DNA of 64,000 bases from Clavaria fumosa. Its lineage: Eukaryota; Basidiomycota; Agaricomycetes; Agaricales; Clavariaceae. A model generated the notes under the pieces. It worked only from the letters and a program-made list of their open reading frames with translations. It was not told where the DNA came from and did no database searches. Positions 1 to 12,670 of the stretch are shown piece by piece. The position numbers and the translations under genes are program-made. Position 1 is the first letter of the stretch. Each line of letters starts with the position of its first letter. The stretch lies in contig OX637798.1 in assembly GCA_951802425.1 (NCBI GenBank), positions 2,046,001 through 2,110,000 on the forward strand. The letters are read 5' to 3'.

Positions 1-2166
1 AATTCAAATCAGTGTTCGATTGTTGAGGGAAGGACTTGAGAACAAGCTGGAGATGAACACCAATGAGGCTCTGTACGCTGTACCTGATGTATCAACGGAG
101 ACTCACATTATCCGGACCTGTACACCGACGGAGAGCAGAAGCCGATGTTCAATCAGGGGGTCCGGAGGTGAACCACAAATAAAGAGGCATACTTAAGATG
201 ATCAGAGAGAAAGGCCCTGGAGTCAAACCAGACCATAACCATGTACAGACGCCTGTGATGGAAAGTGCTTAATATGAAGGGGCAAGGAATGAGTACGTCC
301 GCAAAACAAACTCGCACCGCATTGGACCACGGCAGACAAGGGGCTGTTCGGGATCAAACTGCGGTGAGTGGGGGGGCGTAGATGTTGATCAGGAGGACTT
401 ACGGCGGGATCAAGATGGCAGATGCAAGAATGAGGGGTATTATTCCGTTGAGCACCAGGGTAATAGCGATGTATAAGTTCATAATGAAGCGTTTATACAA
501 GACCTGTTTTCTTTTGTTGCCCGGATTAGATGTACCAGCAGACCGGGCTAAGAGAAACTGCGAAGAGGAAGCTAGACCTTGAGTAGCGTTGAAGGGGTTA
601 AGGTCTTTGTCTGGGAGCGATGAGCCAGATAGTCATGAGAGGTGAGATGCAATAAAATAATTGTGTCCGCGGTGGGATGGCGATGCAGGGATGGGTGATC
701 CTTGGGTCCATCACCGGGTCCCAAGGGATGAGATGTTGACCAGACAGGGTTGCCGTACATTGACAACTCAGCAGCTAATTCCCATTTCGGGACAACAAGT
801 GATCGAACAGCCTCACGTGTTCAAAAGAAATTTTATATAAAAAAAAATCTTTTTTTCCTCTCTCTCAAAAAAAAAAGAGTACCTGAATTTGATATATTCA
901 AGCGCTCGTCAACAAATGCTATTGACTGTTTGTAAATCAAATATCTGTCGTTCGTGTCGTGGGGGTGTCGTCGGCGGCCAGACATTGTTAGGTGGATATC
1001 AAAGTCGGGCCGTAACTCATCATACCAACTCTCCGGGGTGCTTGGCAGGGAAAGTATCGGACCCTTCATTGCTGTCGCGGCCCCGCTCATAGCCGTTGTG
1101 TGGAGTTTGCGAGTAATTGAACATAATCATATCTGAAGTCCCTCAACGGAAGAAAGAAAGAAAAAGGCAGGATATCGCCGCGGTTTCGTTACTTGGAGCT
1201 CGCATGAGTTTCAGCCTCGCACGAAAGGATACCAACCGAAGCGCTGCTTCCCACCACGGCTGGGGCGGGATCAAAGCGCAATCACTGTGGCAAAATTCGC
1301 CATCATTCATCAACGATCATATCCGCCACCCCGTTTTGGTGTCGTCGCAGATCTGGTAACGTTTGCTTCCGACGACTGTACCTTTATGAGCGTCGTGAGA
1401 CGGGCCCGAGCAAGGGCAGCCTGAGATGAATAACACCAACGAAAAAATAGGGAGAAGAAAATGTAAATTTAAAAAAAATTCAAGTTTATGCTACAGTGTA
1501 GTAAATCGCTGTCGTTAACAGTGCATCGCCCTCGACCGGGCTCGCCGTCCCGATGCACTGCACTCTTGTCGCCTAGGTTGAGGAGAGCAACGCCAACGCA
1601 ACATGTCGACATGCCCATACGAACCTCCTGGCATTTCGGGAAGTGTCAAAGACTTCTCATTCACGTGTGTCGGCTTCGTTGGTGGCCGACACGTGGTACG
1701 GGAAATGGGCCGGAAGTGGCCGGCCGATCTTGATCACTTTGCAGTGACATGACCATGCACAGGGAGGGAAAAAAAAGAAAGAAAAAGAAAGAAAAAAAAA
1801 GAAAAAAAGCAACCGATTTATTTTTCCATCTCGTATCCACAGCTGCGCAAGGCAGTGTGGAGGCGAGACATGTAATGAATTCTGTGCACCGAAAACCATG
1901 ACCCAGGCACCGAGCAAAAGATCAGCACGTGTGCTCATGGCGTCTCTGTCTGTTACCACGGAGACATAAGAGCGACAATCACCAGCCTGTGCATCCTAAA
2001 ATAATACACGGATGCGTGGCCCAAGAAAGAAAGTAGGAAAGAAAGAAGCAAGTACAAGGGGGAGCCACGTTCGCGTCTCAAGAAGTATCGATTGCCTGGG
2101 GTACACGACTACACGTTCCTGAAACTCCCCGTTGGCTAACTGATGTGGCAACGCATGACTAACCGT
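1..2166. other. no supported gene; possible decayed intergenic DNA
   Basis: I find no reading frame here with a believable start, splice sites and protein-like composition on either strand. There are A-rich and T-rich runs near 838-880 and 1768-1808, and 'gaaagaaag' purine runs near 1150 and 2025. A minus-strand frame around 833-1090 contains a short RPDFDI-like string also found in gypsy reverse transcriptases, but nothing around it supports a retroelement. The stretch holds the downstream flank of the minus-strand gene that ends at 2167. Confidence 0.5.
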
Positions 2167-3167
2167 TCATCGGGCAGTTTTCTTGTGCGTAGGCAGACCT
2201 TGCGTCTTCTTCCTCTCCGCGGCCAGAGCTCGCGCTTCCTTCTCTGCAGCCACAGCACGCGCTTCCTCCGCTGCCGCCGCCGCCTCCTTCGCAGCATTGG
2301 CCTCACGTTCCCGGCGCCTGCGGCGCACATCCTCCAGCCGTGCAGTGTTCTTAGCCTGAATCGATGACAGAATCGTCATCAAGGACTGTCCAAAGCAGAT
2401 ATTAGAACACTCGGTCGTTCTCACGTTGACGATAGGGTTCACGAGTCTCGCTTTCTCCAGGGCGGCTTGCCTCTCCCTGGCGATGATCTGCTTCAGCAGA
2501 GAGAAAAAGAGAAAGAGATAATTTGTATCGCACCTCTCGCGGCGCGAAGGACCCGGAGGCGCAACTGGCCTGTTGTTCTGCGCGTGATTGGGGTTAACGA
2601 ACACCGTGTCCTCTTCGCCACCGTCGTCATCGTCGTCATCATTGTCGGCGTGCTGCGCCTTGCCGCCTCGGGCCTCACCCCCGGCTTTCTTATCGCGGTC
2701 TGCCTTCTTGAGCTCGCGTCGGCGGCGCCGATCGGTGCTCGTCGTGGACTGCGTAGGCTCTGCGGGGACTGAACCCCTGTCTGGGGCTGCGGACGTTCCG
2801 GGTGGGTGCTCGTGCTCATCAGATGAAGAGGACGTTGAAGGCGATGAGCCTGAGCCTGAGCTTGAGTCTGAGTCTGACGAATCGTCATCGTCGCTGTCAC
2901 TTCCAGATATTCAAATTGGTGTCCTGTCCCGCCAGATAAGACACGAAACCTGCGCGCACCGATTTTGGAACTGGTCCCCGCCTTGGGCACGTTGGCGTAC
3001 TTCTTTGCTAGGGGATAATCGGTATCAGGAGGGGGGGAAACCCAATCGGACGACAAACCTGAACTGCCTGCCCCCTCCTCGTTTCGTTTTGAATTTGCCT
3101 ACCGAGTAGATGAGGAAACGTTGAGCGATGCGAGGGAGACAATGTTCAACTGACCTCGGTTGACCAT
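2167..3167 (-). CDS. hypothetical acidic/coiled-coil protein, four exons
   Basis: Not recognised as a named family. A spliced reading runs from ATG 3167 (MVNRGQLN...) to the stop at 2167. A first intron of about 39 nt is short and therefore uncertain. A second intron (about 54 nt) joins the SSKIGAR segment to a Ser/Asp run (SDSDDDDSSDSDSSS). A third (about 45 nt, ending in a pyrimidine tract and AAG) precedes QIIARERQAALEK. The middle is acidic and Lys/Arg-mixed with an Asp run and GGEEDTVFVNPN. The C-terminal ~90 residues are rich in Ala, Glu and Arg (RRRREREANAAKEAAAAAEE) and should form a coiled coil, ending in a basic KKTAR tail. Composition suggests a nuclear or RNA-associated protein, but that is inference. 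Its upstream end faces NDUFA6, about 150 bp away, so the two may share a promoter region. Confidence 0.6.
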
Positions 3168-3315
3168 GCTCCGAAATGACACAGACGATCTGAAATCGAT
3201 CGCTACTCCTGACTTTATTAGCTAATAGTTTGACTTATGTAAGGTCAGCCTTATCACGTGGATGCTAATACGTCACGAGACCCGTTGCTTACTGCTTTGT
3301 CTTGCTCTTGCAACG

Positions 3316-3872
3316 ATGACCACAATCCCGGCCAGGCTGGCTCAGGTCACCCGTACGTCGAGCAGTCCGTTCGATGCACGACAGCGAGTCATTCGTCTGT
3401 ACCGACAGTGGTACCGCTCAGTACGTGACACACGTTGTTTCAATCTGGTGACCTGCTCATTGTCTAAACGCACGAACGCGTCGCCCTTATCGTTTGCGCC
3501 GCATCCAACTTATCCCCACGCCCTACCAAGGCCCCCGAGATAGTGTCGCTCTACGCGCTCAACGTGCCTGCCTCGGCTGTGAGGCATGCCATACGGCAGC
3601 GCTTCGAGAAGGACCGCTACGTCTCGGACCCCCGTGCGATTGACATTCTCATACTCAAGAGCCAGCAGGAGTACCAGGAGACGATGAACATGTGGAAGAT
3701 GGAGGATCATATCATGGGCATCCTGCTCCAGTCCAAGCAGAGGCCGCGCAAGTCGTTCTTGGAGAGGTTCTACGAAGGTGGGCGCTGGTTCTTGGGGAAT
3801 AAACTTGACATGCTCACGCGCGAGGAACGTACAGGTCGGGATGAGGAAGCGGTCGTTCCGGCAGTCGTGTGA
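3316..3872 (+). CDS. NDUFA6: NADH:ubiquinone oxidoreductase LYR subunit NDUFA6/B14 (148 aa)
   Basis: Accessory subunit of mitochondrial complex I (B14, called nuo14.8 in Neurospora), which docks the mitochondrial acyl carrier protein. Exon 1 (3316-3420) starts MTTIPARLAQ and carries the LYR motif in VIRLYRQWYRS. Intron 3421-3530 opens with gtacgt and closes with accaag. Exon 2 (3531-3872) reads APEIVSLYALNVPAS, VRHAIRQRFEKDRYV and MWKMEDHIMGILLQ, which match the family closely. The length is usual for the family, with a slightly long charged tail. Splicing keeps frame exactly (35 + 113 residues). No membrane segment is seen, as expected for this matrix-side subunit. Identification rests on the LYR segment and the helical pattern after it. 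Confidence 0.93.
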
Positions 3873-5006
3873 ACAGTTTCCGAGCCTAGCCCTTACATAG
3901 CCCTCGAACCACGACCGGACCTGGTGAGGCGTAGTCAGGGCCGGCACATCTGCGCGACAAGCAGCTTATATTTCTGGCATTCTGAATAGAGAGGCATGTG
4001 CTGTAGACGCTCAAAACCACGGCTCGCTTAAGCAAACCAATAATACCTACGGCGCGGTAGGCATCACACGGTGCTTGTATTCCAAATCACTCTATCAACG
4101 TCTCGGTATTTTAACGAACCCAAGAGCACATATGAAAGCGATCGGCCCAGCTTCAGTGACCAATCAAGAAGCTTGAGGGATACCGTATTCGGCCATTTAT
4201 TGAGGCGCGGCCGCTGAGCAATTCATGGTGGCATCATCCTTCCAGCCGTGGTGAACCGCAAGGGCTGATATATGGGCCACCGATTTCCGCGCTCTGGCCA
4301 ACCTTCGTGATTTATACCAGCCCGAGAGGATATATGAGATATCCAATTAAAAAGTGACCGCACGTACCGAATGGCTAGGCAAAGATGCTGTGGTGTAATT
4401 GCAGCCGACTGACCCTTCACTGCAAGCAGTGCCACCAGACACGGCCGCACTGGTAGGTCTAGAGGCAAGGACATTATGGCACACCTGGAGGCCTATGAGG
4501 CTGCTCGCTATAGAAGGTATGGACCTCATCAGCGGAGCGGGTTCCCAAAAGAAACGGCCTCAAGTCAATGACGCCCTCGGGGTTCAGAGTAGGCGAGTTC
4601 TACACAGGACATGTTCCACTCGCTGCATCAGCAGAAACTTGAAACGCCGGATCGCCCATGATTGATCAACACCCGACACCAGTGCGGGCGGTGACTCTGT
4701 GGCGTCTGAATACTGCTGAGCAACATACAGTACGGCGGAACCAATGAGACTTGGGCAATGACCAAAGCAGGTAGTGCGTTCCGACAAGCGGAGTACTGAT
4801 GTGTCAACAGATCAAGAACGCCGAATTGTGGACGCCGCCGCCGTGATGGGTCTTACAAGCCATCAAATGACAAGTCGCCACGGACACGTGATCGCGCCAA
4901 GTCACGCCGACCGCGACACCGCGACAGCGAACGCTTCCCCCCATCCTCCCTAATAGAGTCCCGATGCCCTCAAATCGCGCCTCCTTAGCTCTCATTCAAT
5001 ACGAGG
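3873..5006. other. intergenic, no gene seen
   Basis: No frame with coding character could be supported on either strand. The longest open stretches (for example 4399-4665 and 4223-4474) overlap on opposite strands and look like chance frames. No direct or inverted repeat stands out. Confidence 0.5.
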
Positions 5007-7214
5007 ATGGCGTCAAGACGCTCAAAGTGTCTGTCCAAGAGAGCAAGGTCCTTAGACAGCAGCGACTTCTGGATCGCTTTCGCCGGCGTGGAGGGTTCAG
5101 TTTTCCAGCTGCACGCGTTGATAGAACCATTTTCACTCACGTTACCGCAGAACCTATGTTCCACGCGACGTAAACCCCCTCGTCGATTTACTGTTGGCCA
5201 GGGGCGTCAACGGGGAGAGCCCTCGCAGGGGCGCTGAGGGTGTCGCACGAAAGAAAGAAGCGAGAAGGACGCCGCGCAAGAGTGTCAAAGCTCTGTCAAT
5301 CAGTGATATCAGCTCATTGCTCCACTAGAATACTTTTGACTGATGTCCGTGCTAAGGCAAGAAAAAGCCTGCACTAGCTCGACAATATACCAAACGAATG
5401 GGTACGCGTTGTCTTTTTTTTTTTCCCTTTTCGGTGCGAGGTGCCACTCATGATCCTTTCAGCAGTACCGGAGAAGAAGACACCAAAATCGATACACGAT
5501 GCCGAAACTCGTCTTCCTGAGTCTGTTGCTGTTCGACGTCCTTTGCCTGAGGACCAATGTCAAGCGAAGGTCGCCATGGGTATGCGCGTCTTTCATGCTG
5601 ATGACAAGGAATGAGACTTAATCTCCTCACATTTCCTATCCAAATTTCAAACCCAAACAATCTATGCTAGCTCCCAACGCACCGCCCAGAACAAAGAGTC
5701 GCACAAAGAAGGTTGAGTCGCAACCCACGACAGAACTCTTGGACAATTGCGACAAACTGCCCGACGCGACGGCGAATTCCAAGGGAAAGAAAGTCAGCGG
5801 CTCGAAAAAGTTGGATTCAACGTCACAACCTGCGAAAGCCGTAGATGGATACGAGAAACCGGCGGTTAAGAAGAGGAAGCCGTCCTCTAGTGAGTTATCC
5901 AGTGTGCACCACCTGATGGTTGACCGTCACTCATCCATTTGTCCCTGATATCAAGAGATAGAGCGGAAAGATACCGAGTCCTATCCCGGGAGCGATTGCA
6001 AAGATGGCGATAGCGTCAAGCGCGAGCCCTCCAAGACAAGGCTCCGTTCAAGCGCAAAGAGTGCTGTGACTAGAAAGTACACAGACGAAGAGGGACGAGG
6101 CGATACTAAGAGGCCTTCTACTCACGAAGATGTCGGACATCAGGAAACGGGAGGGTCACGATTGCATGAGCAAGCCGCAGCTGCGCGTCAGACAGAAGGG
6201 AAGGCAACAAAGAACTCCGACCAGCGGGAACCGCAGAAAGCTCCAGCGTCGAACGCCAATGCAAATTCTTTGGATAACGACAAATTGCTTCATATAGCGC
6301 CGCACACGAGCCTACATACGACTCCTCTGGCCAAGGGCGCAGCGCATAAGGCAAAGCGGGCTACGAAGCCCAAGAAGCCATTGGGGCAGCCGGAACTTCC
6401 TTCCCTACAGGTAGATGATGCCAATGCCCAGCCAGTCTCAAAGGTGCCAAGCGACTCTGACGTCAAGAAAACCCGTGCTCGAACAAATTCCAAGGTGAGT
6501 AGTATATTCGCCACTAGCAATCACCAAATGACCCAAAACGTATAGACCAAAGTCCGAAAGACCAACGTAACATCAAACGACCTAGAAGCTTCGACGGAAG
6601 GTCCCCGCGAGACTGACGTCGTTCCTGTCGTTCCTGCTCGCCGAAAGCGAAGCAGGGCTGCCGTCGCATCTGAATCTGACGGGCAGGGACGGGCGACAAG
6701 CGTGAACTCGAAGTCGGATGTCCTGGGGCTCTCCGGTTCCAACGAAACGTCAGAGAAACTGGAACGAAAGGATTTGACTGCGGATGTAGCAGTCCCTCCT
6801 CCGCGAAAGCGTAGGAAATCCGTGGATGAGACGAAGCAAGGTGAACCAGTGTCCGATGTCCAGGGCCAGGGTTCAAAGGGCCTCAGGTCTCCTGTCCCAC
6901 CATCACGGAAGAAGAATACGGCGCCTCAGATGACCACGAAATCCAAGGTAAAGGCAGGAGGACCGAAGCCCGCCGAAAGGTCTGTCTCTTTCCCTTCGCC
7001 TTGTCACGCATTTCAAAAACAACGGACGGTAGCTATTGCAGCCCTCTAGATATGCATGCCGGAGCCGGGAAGAAGACAACAGTGTCAAAAACGGTTCGTA
7101 CCTCTCTTTTCGCATGACAAGATTTGGTCTATCTGCGTTCCAGAAGAAGGTCAAGGCAAATCCTCCAAACGTGTTCCGTGGTCGGATTCAGACAGTCCAC
7201 CATCCAGACTGTGA
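5007..7214 (+). CDS. hypothetical basic, disordered, probably nuclear protein, about seven exons
   Basis: Not recognised. Seven exons join in consistent phase: 5007-5169, 5463-5579, 5671-5889, 5956-6494, 6546-6979, 7050-7093 and 7144-7214 (stop TGA 7212-7214). Each junction is GT-AG. The start (MASRRSKC) is the least certain part: its exon ends in the phase needed by the next one, but the intron between them is long (about 290 nt). The product is rich in Lys, Ser, Pro and Arg, with nuclear-localisation-like clusters (AVKKRKPSS, PARRKRSRAA, PPPRKRRKSVDE) and no membrane segment. It ends SSKRVPWSDSDSPPSRL. Composition suggests a chromatin- or spindle-associated protein, but no domain supports a specific role. 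Confidence 0.65.
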
Positions 7215-7487
7215 TAATGAGCCCGACCCGCTTGATTTTCTATCTTAAGGTGCCTCCACGTCCTTACATGGGCGAAGTCGAGTCCATGCGAAAGGACAAG
7301 CGGAATGCATGATCAAGCTTCCAATCACCTAGAGCTTACGTCCTATCGCGGTGCCACTGGGCGAGCGCTATAACCACGTACATGAATGCTCGTGTACACA
7401 GACCACCTCTCGTAGACTCTGGGGAGTTCGACGAGAAGCCATTTTCCCATCAAGCAAATATCGATATTGCATATCATGATAACTGAT

Positions 7488-9273
7488 CTACTTGTATCCC
7501 TGTTTGGCCTGACGAACCGTTGGAAATTGTAATGGAACTTTGAGCACCGCTCTCTTCGTCTCGCGAGCACTAGGCGGCAATTGCAGTCGCTCGAGGTCTT
7601 TGTCTTGCAGTTTCTCAATTTTACAACCTGCAGAGTAAGGATATTGATTTCGCAAGCCGCGCGACTATTTCAAGACTCACCTAAAGACTTGAAATGCTGA
7701 TTCACCCTGGAGAGCAGCCCATGTCAGCCATCGCAGAGAATCCAGGCGAACGACAGGCTCACTTGATGAGTGACATGGATAAGTCAGACGCCAAGAGGGT
7801 GGTATTGGACGAGTAATTGTCAACTATCAGGCACAAAGCAAACATATGGGTCAAGAGTTTGACCTCGGTTTCCGAAGTTGTGTGCGGGCTGAGATAAAAA
7901 GATAGACTTGAATACGAGGCTGTACAGAAAGGCAAACAATATATACCATTTTGACCCTCTAGGAATCTCTGTGAATCGAGTCAAAAGACCATCGACGACG
8001 ACACCAGGAACACCAGGGAGGAGATCCGATAGATTTTGTCCGCTGCTTAGCTTGCGGGCCGCCTGCCGAAAGGCGAACATCACGGAGATATAGAATAGTA
8101 ATTTGCTTTCGGCGTAGAGTTAGTAGCATACAGGCGCAACAGAGGAGAAAGCAACGTACATGTATCTTCGGCTTGGCAAATCTTGCTTGAACACCGATGC
8201 CAGATGCTGATTGACCCATGTGGATCGCTGGTACAGTAGCATATCCACGCGGTCCTTACTGCTTGGGGCGTTCATAAACGGTGCAATCGAGAGGGTCTTC
8301 CATTCTACTTCTGGTATGACATCGTACAGGTTGTACACTTGCGAAGGGTTCATTGCTTCGGCGTTGAACGGGGGAATAAGTCGATTGTGATCTGTGCCAC
8401 TCTTCAACTGATCTGAAATCAAAGCAAGATTATCAATGTGAATGATAGAGGGCATGCATGACATGATACACACCTTCCGTTGGCAGCTTCTCTGTATTCT
8501 GTTCGATCCTGTCCATGAGATGTCCCATAACGCCCTTCATGGCCGCTACGTCAACTTTGTTTCGCTGCGCCGCTTTGATTGCAGCTTGGGCTTTCTTGGT
8601 CCCAAAGCTCTCCCCGAGAGCAGCACGCGCAAGGACTCTTTCTTGTATGTTCACAGGTGCCGCATCTTCGCCTTTCAGAACCTTGACTTGCTGGGTCAGG
8701 AAATGTAACGGAGCGGGTCGAAAAGTGGTCCTTTGAGTACGGCGATTGTGTATCGCGACAAAGTAGCTGTGAAGAGGACACGATCAGAATAATTAGAGCC
8801 ACGCTCGACAGAGGATACACCGACTTGCATCCCAGCGATGAGGATTTCAGCTCTTGAGCTGTAAAGAATTCCATCGAGTCCGTCTCGCCAACTACGAGCG
8901 TGTTCTGCTTCGCAAATTCTTCTTGTACCTCTTCTGAACCATCTCGTTCCACTCCGCTAGCTGATCTGACGTAGCATCTGAACAGTGTTGCCTCTGGAGG
9001 CTCGAAAGCGGGGAATAATGCTGTGGGGACCGAGCGTCCGCATCAGTACGCCATGTTCCCATGCTACGCGCTCGACTCGCAACGCAAGGGACGTCGGCAA
9101 GACCAACCTAGTACAGGGCCCAGTTGCGAGGCCGGCAGATGAGAATGTTGAAAAGATCCACTGGCGACGGATTCAACGTCGCGCTTTCGCTTTTTTGAGC
9201 TGGGGGACATGGTGGTCGCTGTGCCACCAACAGTTGCCATTATCCGAAAGGTGCCATTATCCGTGGCGCTCAT
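7488..9273 (-). CDS. RPA49: DNA-directed RNA polymerase I subunit RPA49
   Basis: RPA49 (PAF53/POLR1E) is one half of the TFIIF-like A49/A34.5 heterodimer of RNA polymerase I. Exon 1 (9273-9108) carries MSPSSKKRKRD and LGPVLA. Exon 2 begins near 9020 with LFPAFEPPEATLFRCYV and contains NTLVVGETDSMEFFTA. Next come ALGESFGTKKAQAAIKA and RNKVDVAAMKGVMGHL, the family signature. The tandem winged-helix half follows (NLYDVIPEVEWKTL, LLPGVPGVVVDGLLTRFTE, LLTHMFALCLIVDNY) and the end is LGCKIEKLQ...LKVPLQFPTVR. The stop is at 7488-7490. About eight exons are separated by introns of 50-80 nt, and frames agree across all that I checked. Three in-frame ATGs (9273, 9240, 9210) could start translation; I chose the first. 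It diverges from SET2. Confidence 0.93.
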
Positions 9274-9447
9274 CTTTTCTCTGCCGTCCTTGTTCCTTCG
9301 CTGTAGGCCTTGACCGCAAGCGATATTTAATTGTGCTGTGGTGGTATAGCCGAGCCTGCTCGAGGCCTTCCAACCAGTACCACCTGAGTCTCATCCACCT
9401 TCACACCGTGTACGCAGTTTGATGTTCTTCTGAGTATTGTCCTCACC
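9274..9447. promoter_or_regulatory. shared divergent promoter of RPA49 and SET2
   Basis: Only 174 bp separate the RPA49 start codon (minus strand) from the SET2 start codon (plus strand), so both promoters and both 5' untranslated regions must fit here or overlap the genes. I see no clear TATA box. The stretch just before SET2 is pyrimidine-rich (ccttccaacc, ttcttctg). Confidence 0.6.
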
Positions 9448-12400
9448 ATGCCCCGCCAACCCTCGCCTGCAATGGAGGCCGCACGGTCAAAATCAGCGAC
9501 ACCGCGACCGAGCATAGCAGTGGACCCGAGGGGCAACTTTGAAGGGGCGGTTACGCCCCCAAATAATGGAGACGTCAAATCTGAAGCCACAACCTTGACT
9601 CCCGGTCTCGAGCGACTGTACCTGAAGATGGAAGCCGTCAACCACAAGCTAGGCAACGACCCTCTTCGTCCTGAAGAGCTTGCATCTCTCGAGATGCCAG
9701 CACCACCTCTGGCAGAGGAAGTGAAGCCGACGCCCAAAGGACCCCAGCTGATCGGCCACCTACCTCGTGCTGAGGCAGAGGCACTTCAAGCATTCGCTCA
9801 GATCTTCGACAATCACTATCAATACGGCACACTCGGACGCTCTAGGGAAGCTCTAGAGAGCATGACGTGCGATTGCCAGTATGAACATGGTTAGTCTAAT
9901 CCCTCTGTCTCTTGTAGAGCAGTGTCTCGCCATCGTAGTCGGTCGTGATGTGACTCTGGACCTATACAGGCGTAGACGATTCAACTCACGCTTGCGGACA
10001 TGGTTCGGACTGCATTAATCGACTAACCCAGGTCGAATGCATGCCTGATGACTGCAGATGCCGTTCCTACTGTCAAAATCAACGGTGCAGATTGTTGCAT
10101 TTCGTCGTGCACACCTCACAAGCTGACGCGTCATTCTTTTCATTACAGCTTCCAGCGTAAAGATTATGCAGAACTAGAGATTGTCCAGACGGAAAAGAAA
10201 GGGTTTGGACTTAGAGCCGCAACAGATCTGCGAAAGTTTGACGCCTTTTGTGTACTCTCTTTATCTTACTGATCACGACGGCTCTCCAGAGATACTTTCA
10301 TTTATGAATACGTTGGCGAGGTCGTCAGCCTCATCTCTTTCAAGAAGCGCATGCGGGATTATGCCGCAGAGGGCATTCGCCATTTCTATTTTATGATGCT
10401 GCAGAAAGACGAGGTCCGTCTAGAACCTCTTTCCCCATTTGCTCCATTGCGCCTCACGCTCTACTTTATACATAGTTTATTGATGCGACAAAGCGCGGCG
10501 GTATTGGACGGTTCGCAAACCACAGTTGCAATCCTAATTGCTATGTTGCGCGATGGACCGTTGGCCAGTATGTACGAATGGGGATTTTTTCCAACCGCAA
10601 CATACGGAAAGACGAGGAACTCACCTTCAACTATAATGTTGATCGATATGGGTACGTGCTGGGGCTTGTTCCTTGCGTACTATGACATTGTTTGACGTTG
10701 ATCTAGTCACGATGCTCAGCCTTGTTATTGTGGGGAAGCTCAATGCTCAGGGTTCATTGGAGGCAAGACTCAAACTGATATTGGAGCCATGGATGACCTC
10801 TATCTTGACGGTATGGCTTCCAACTAGTTTCTAATCCGCATCTTGCCCTGATGGTTGAATTGCGCAGCGCTCGGTATCACCGAGGATGTTGAGCGGCTCG
10901 GCCTCAAAGGCAGCAAGAAGAAGAGAGCTAAGAAGCTTGATGAGGATTGGGTGGTATGGCATTTGCGCCTACCCTTGTCCATTGACTCACATATCTTTGA
11001 AAAAGCCGACCTTAAGGCCAATGTTGGAAAAGGATGTGCCCAAAGTCGTTCAAGCCATGCGTCAGACACAGAGCCGCAAGGTCCTGCTCAAACTTCTGAC
11101 GCGCATCAAAGTTTGTGTTTCTGGGATCTGATCTGACATCATCTGATATTATGCATATGTACAGATCACAGAGGACCAAGCAGCCCTTCGACAGCTTATG
11201 AGACTGCGCGGATTTAGCTTGATGACTAACGTACTCGAAGACTTCGCGCAAGATATTGAAGTTACAGCACTTGTCAGCTTTCATCTTTCATCTTGCGCAT
11301 TCGTCATCTCATCTTTTAACCATAGACACTAGAATGTGTATCGACATGGCCGCTGTTACAACGAAATAAAGTTGATGACTCGAAAATAATAGTGCCTGTT
11401 ACGATCTGCGCTTCCTCTGAGCATGAAGCCATCAAAAGTGTAGCACAGAAGGTCCGCCACTTGTCCGTCATATTAGCGGTGCATTGAAAGGGAATCTTGG
11501 CCAGCTTCTTGATCATTGGGACACCTTGGAGTCGGGTTATCGCATACCTAAGCGTTTGAAGCAGGTGCGGTTTACTTGTCCCGATCGGCTATGATAGTAT
11601 TGATGACTTGCTAGGACGGAGACGAGGAGGAAGACATGCCATCTTTGAAGATTGTGCAAGAAAATGAATCAGCAGAACCGAAGCCTCCCAAGCGGTCGCG
11701 ATACGAAGAGCTGTTTTTTGAAGCTACGGTCGACCTCAAACCGCTGGCTCCTATAGTGCGCCCTAACCCACAGGCTCTATCAGTTGCGTCTGCTCCGTCG
11801 AATCACCGGGCTCAGCGCCGACCGACGCGCGAGGACATTGCCCAAATCATCGCCGCGGCGTCTGCTGCTGCCGCTGCTGCCAAGCAAGCACCGCCCGCGA
11901 ATGGCTCAGGGGATGCTGGTAACACGTCCAAGAAATCTCACTCTTCGAAAAGCGGCAAAGCGCAGGTGACGGAAGACAAGGAGGCTAACAAGGAGAAGCG
12001 GCTCTTGAAATTGGTTGGCGCCGTCGTAGTCAAGTGCATGTCCAAACATCAAAAGCAGATGGACCATGATGTTTTCAAGAAACATGCGAAGGAGGTTCGT
12101 GGACGCCCTTGTCTTTGCGAGTGGGTTCGCTGAGACCCTTGTCCCGTCTAGTTGACACGGATCATAGCAGAGAAGGAGAAGAAGTCGTCTAGCTATAAGG
12201 AAGGAAGACTTGACTCGTTATCCGACGAGAAAGTTGCCAAGATTAAAAAGTTTGCCAAGGAGTACATTGTCAAAATACTGCGAAAGCTCGATAAGTCAAA
12301 GCATCGATCCCCGCACCTCCCATCGGCCTCATCTGCGACTGCCGCTTCCAGCCTTGAGGACACTCCTAACTCGCACGAAGACATTCAAATGACATCTGTG

Positions 12401-12670
12401 GCGATGGACGAGCCGATGGACTTGGACGATGACGTGAACCATGCAAGCGATCGCGAAGACGTGGAGTTGAGTGGGGGGGAAGAACCCGAGAGCAATCAGC
12501 CCGAATCCTTACCGCCAGACAACAGGTCGCCGTCGACTGGCGACCGGATGTACCCCCATCCATCTCCCCCCGCCAATACCCATTCTTCCGATCCGCGCTC
12601 ACGACCACCAGATAACAGGGAACTGCTTGGCTCAGCTTTTGAGGAAGTAGAGACAATTGCATTCATATAG
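9448..12670 (+). CDS. SET2: SET2 histone H3 lysine-36 methyltransferase
   Basis: Methylates H3K36 during transcription while bound to the phosphorylated RNA polymerase II tail. Exon 1 (9448-9889) starts [15 protein letters not shown]. The AWS domain follows: [24 protein letters not shown] and [10 protein letters not shown]. The SET domain carries [36 protein letters not shown] (substrate/SAM site) and [13 protein letters not shown]. The post-[17 protein letters not shown] comes next. A TFIIS-N-like helical region lies near 11000-11540 ([22 protein letters not shown]). The C-terminal SRI domain spans about 11980-12300 ([38 protein letters not shown]). I could not find a WW motif, which many fungal SET2 proteins have between these parts. 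A long acidic Pro/Ser tail ends at TAG 12670. A second partial copy of its exons lies at 50435-50912. Confidence 0.95.

Noticed and set aside
833..1090. Possible retroelement reverse-transcriptase remnant (RPDFDIH string)
   Set aside because: Only a six-residue resemblance to the gypsy polyprotein; no catalytic motif, LTR or flanking homology.
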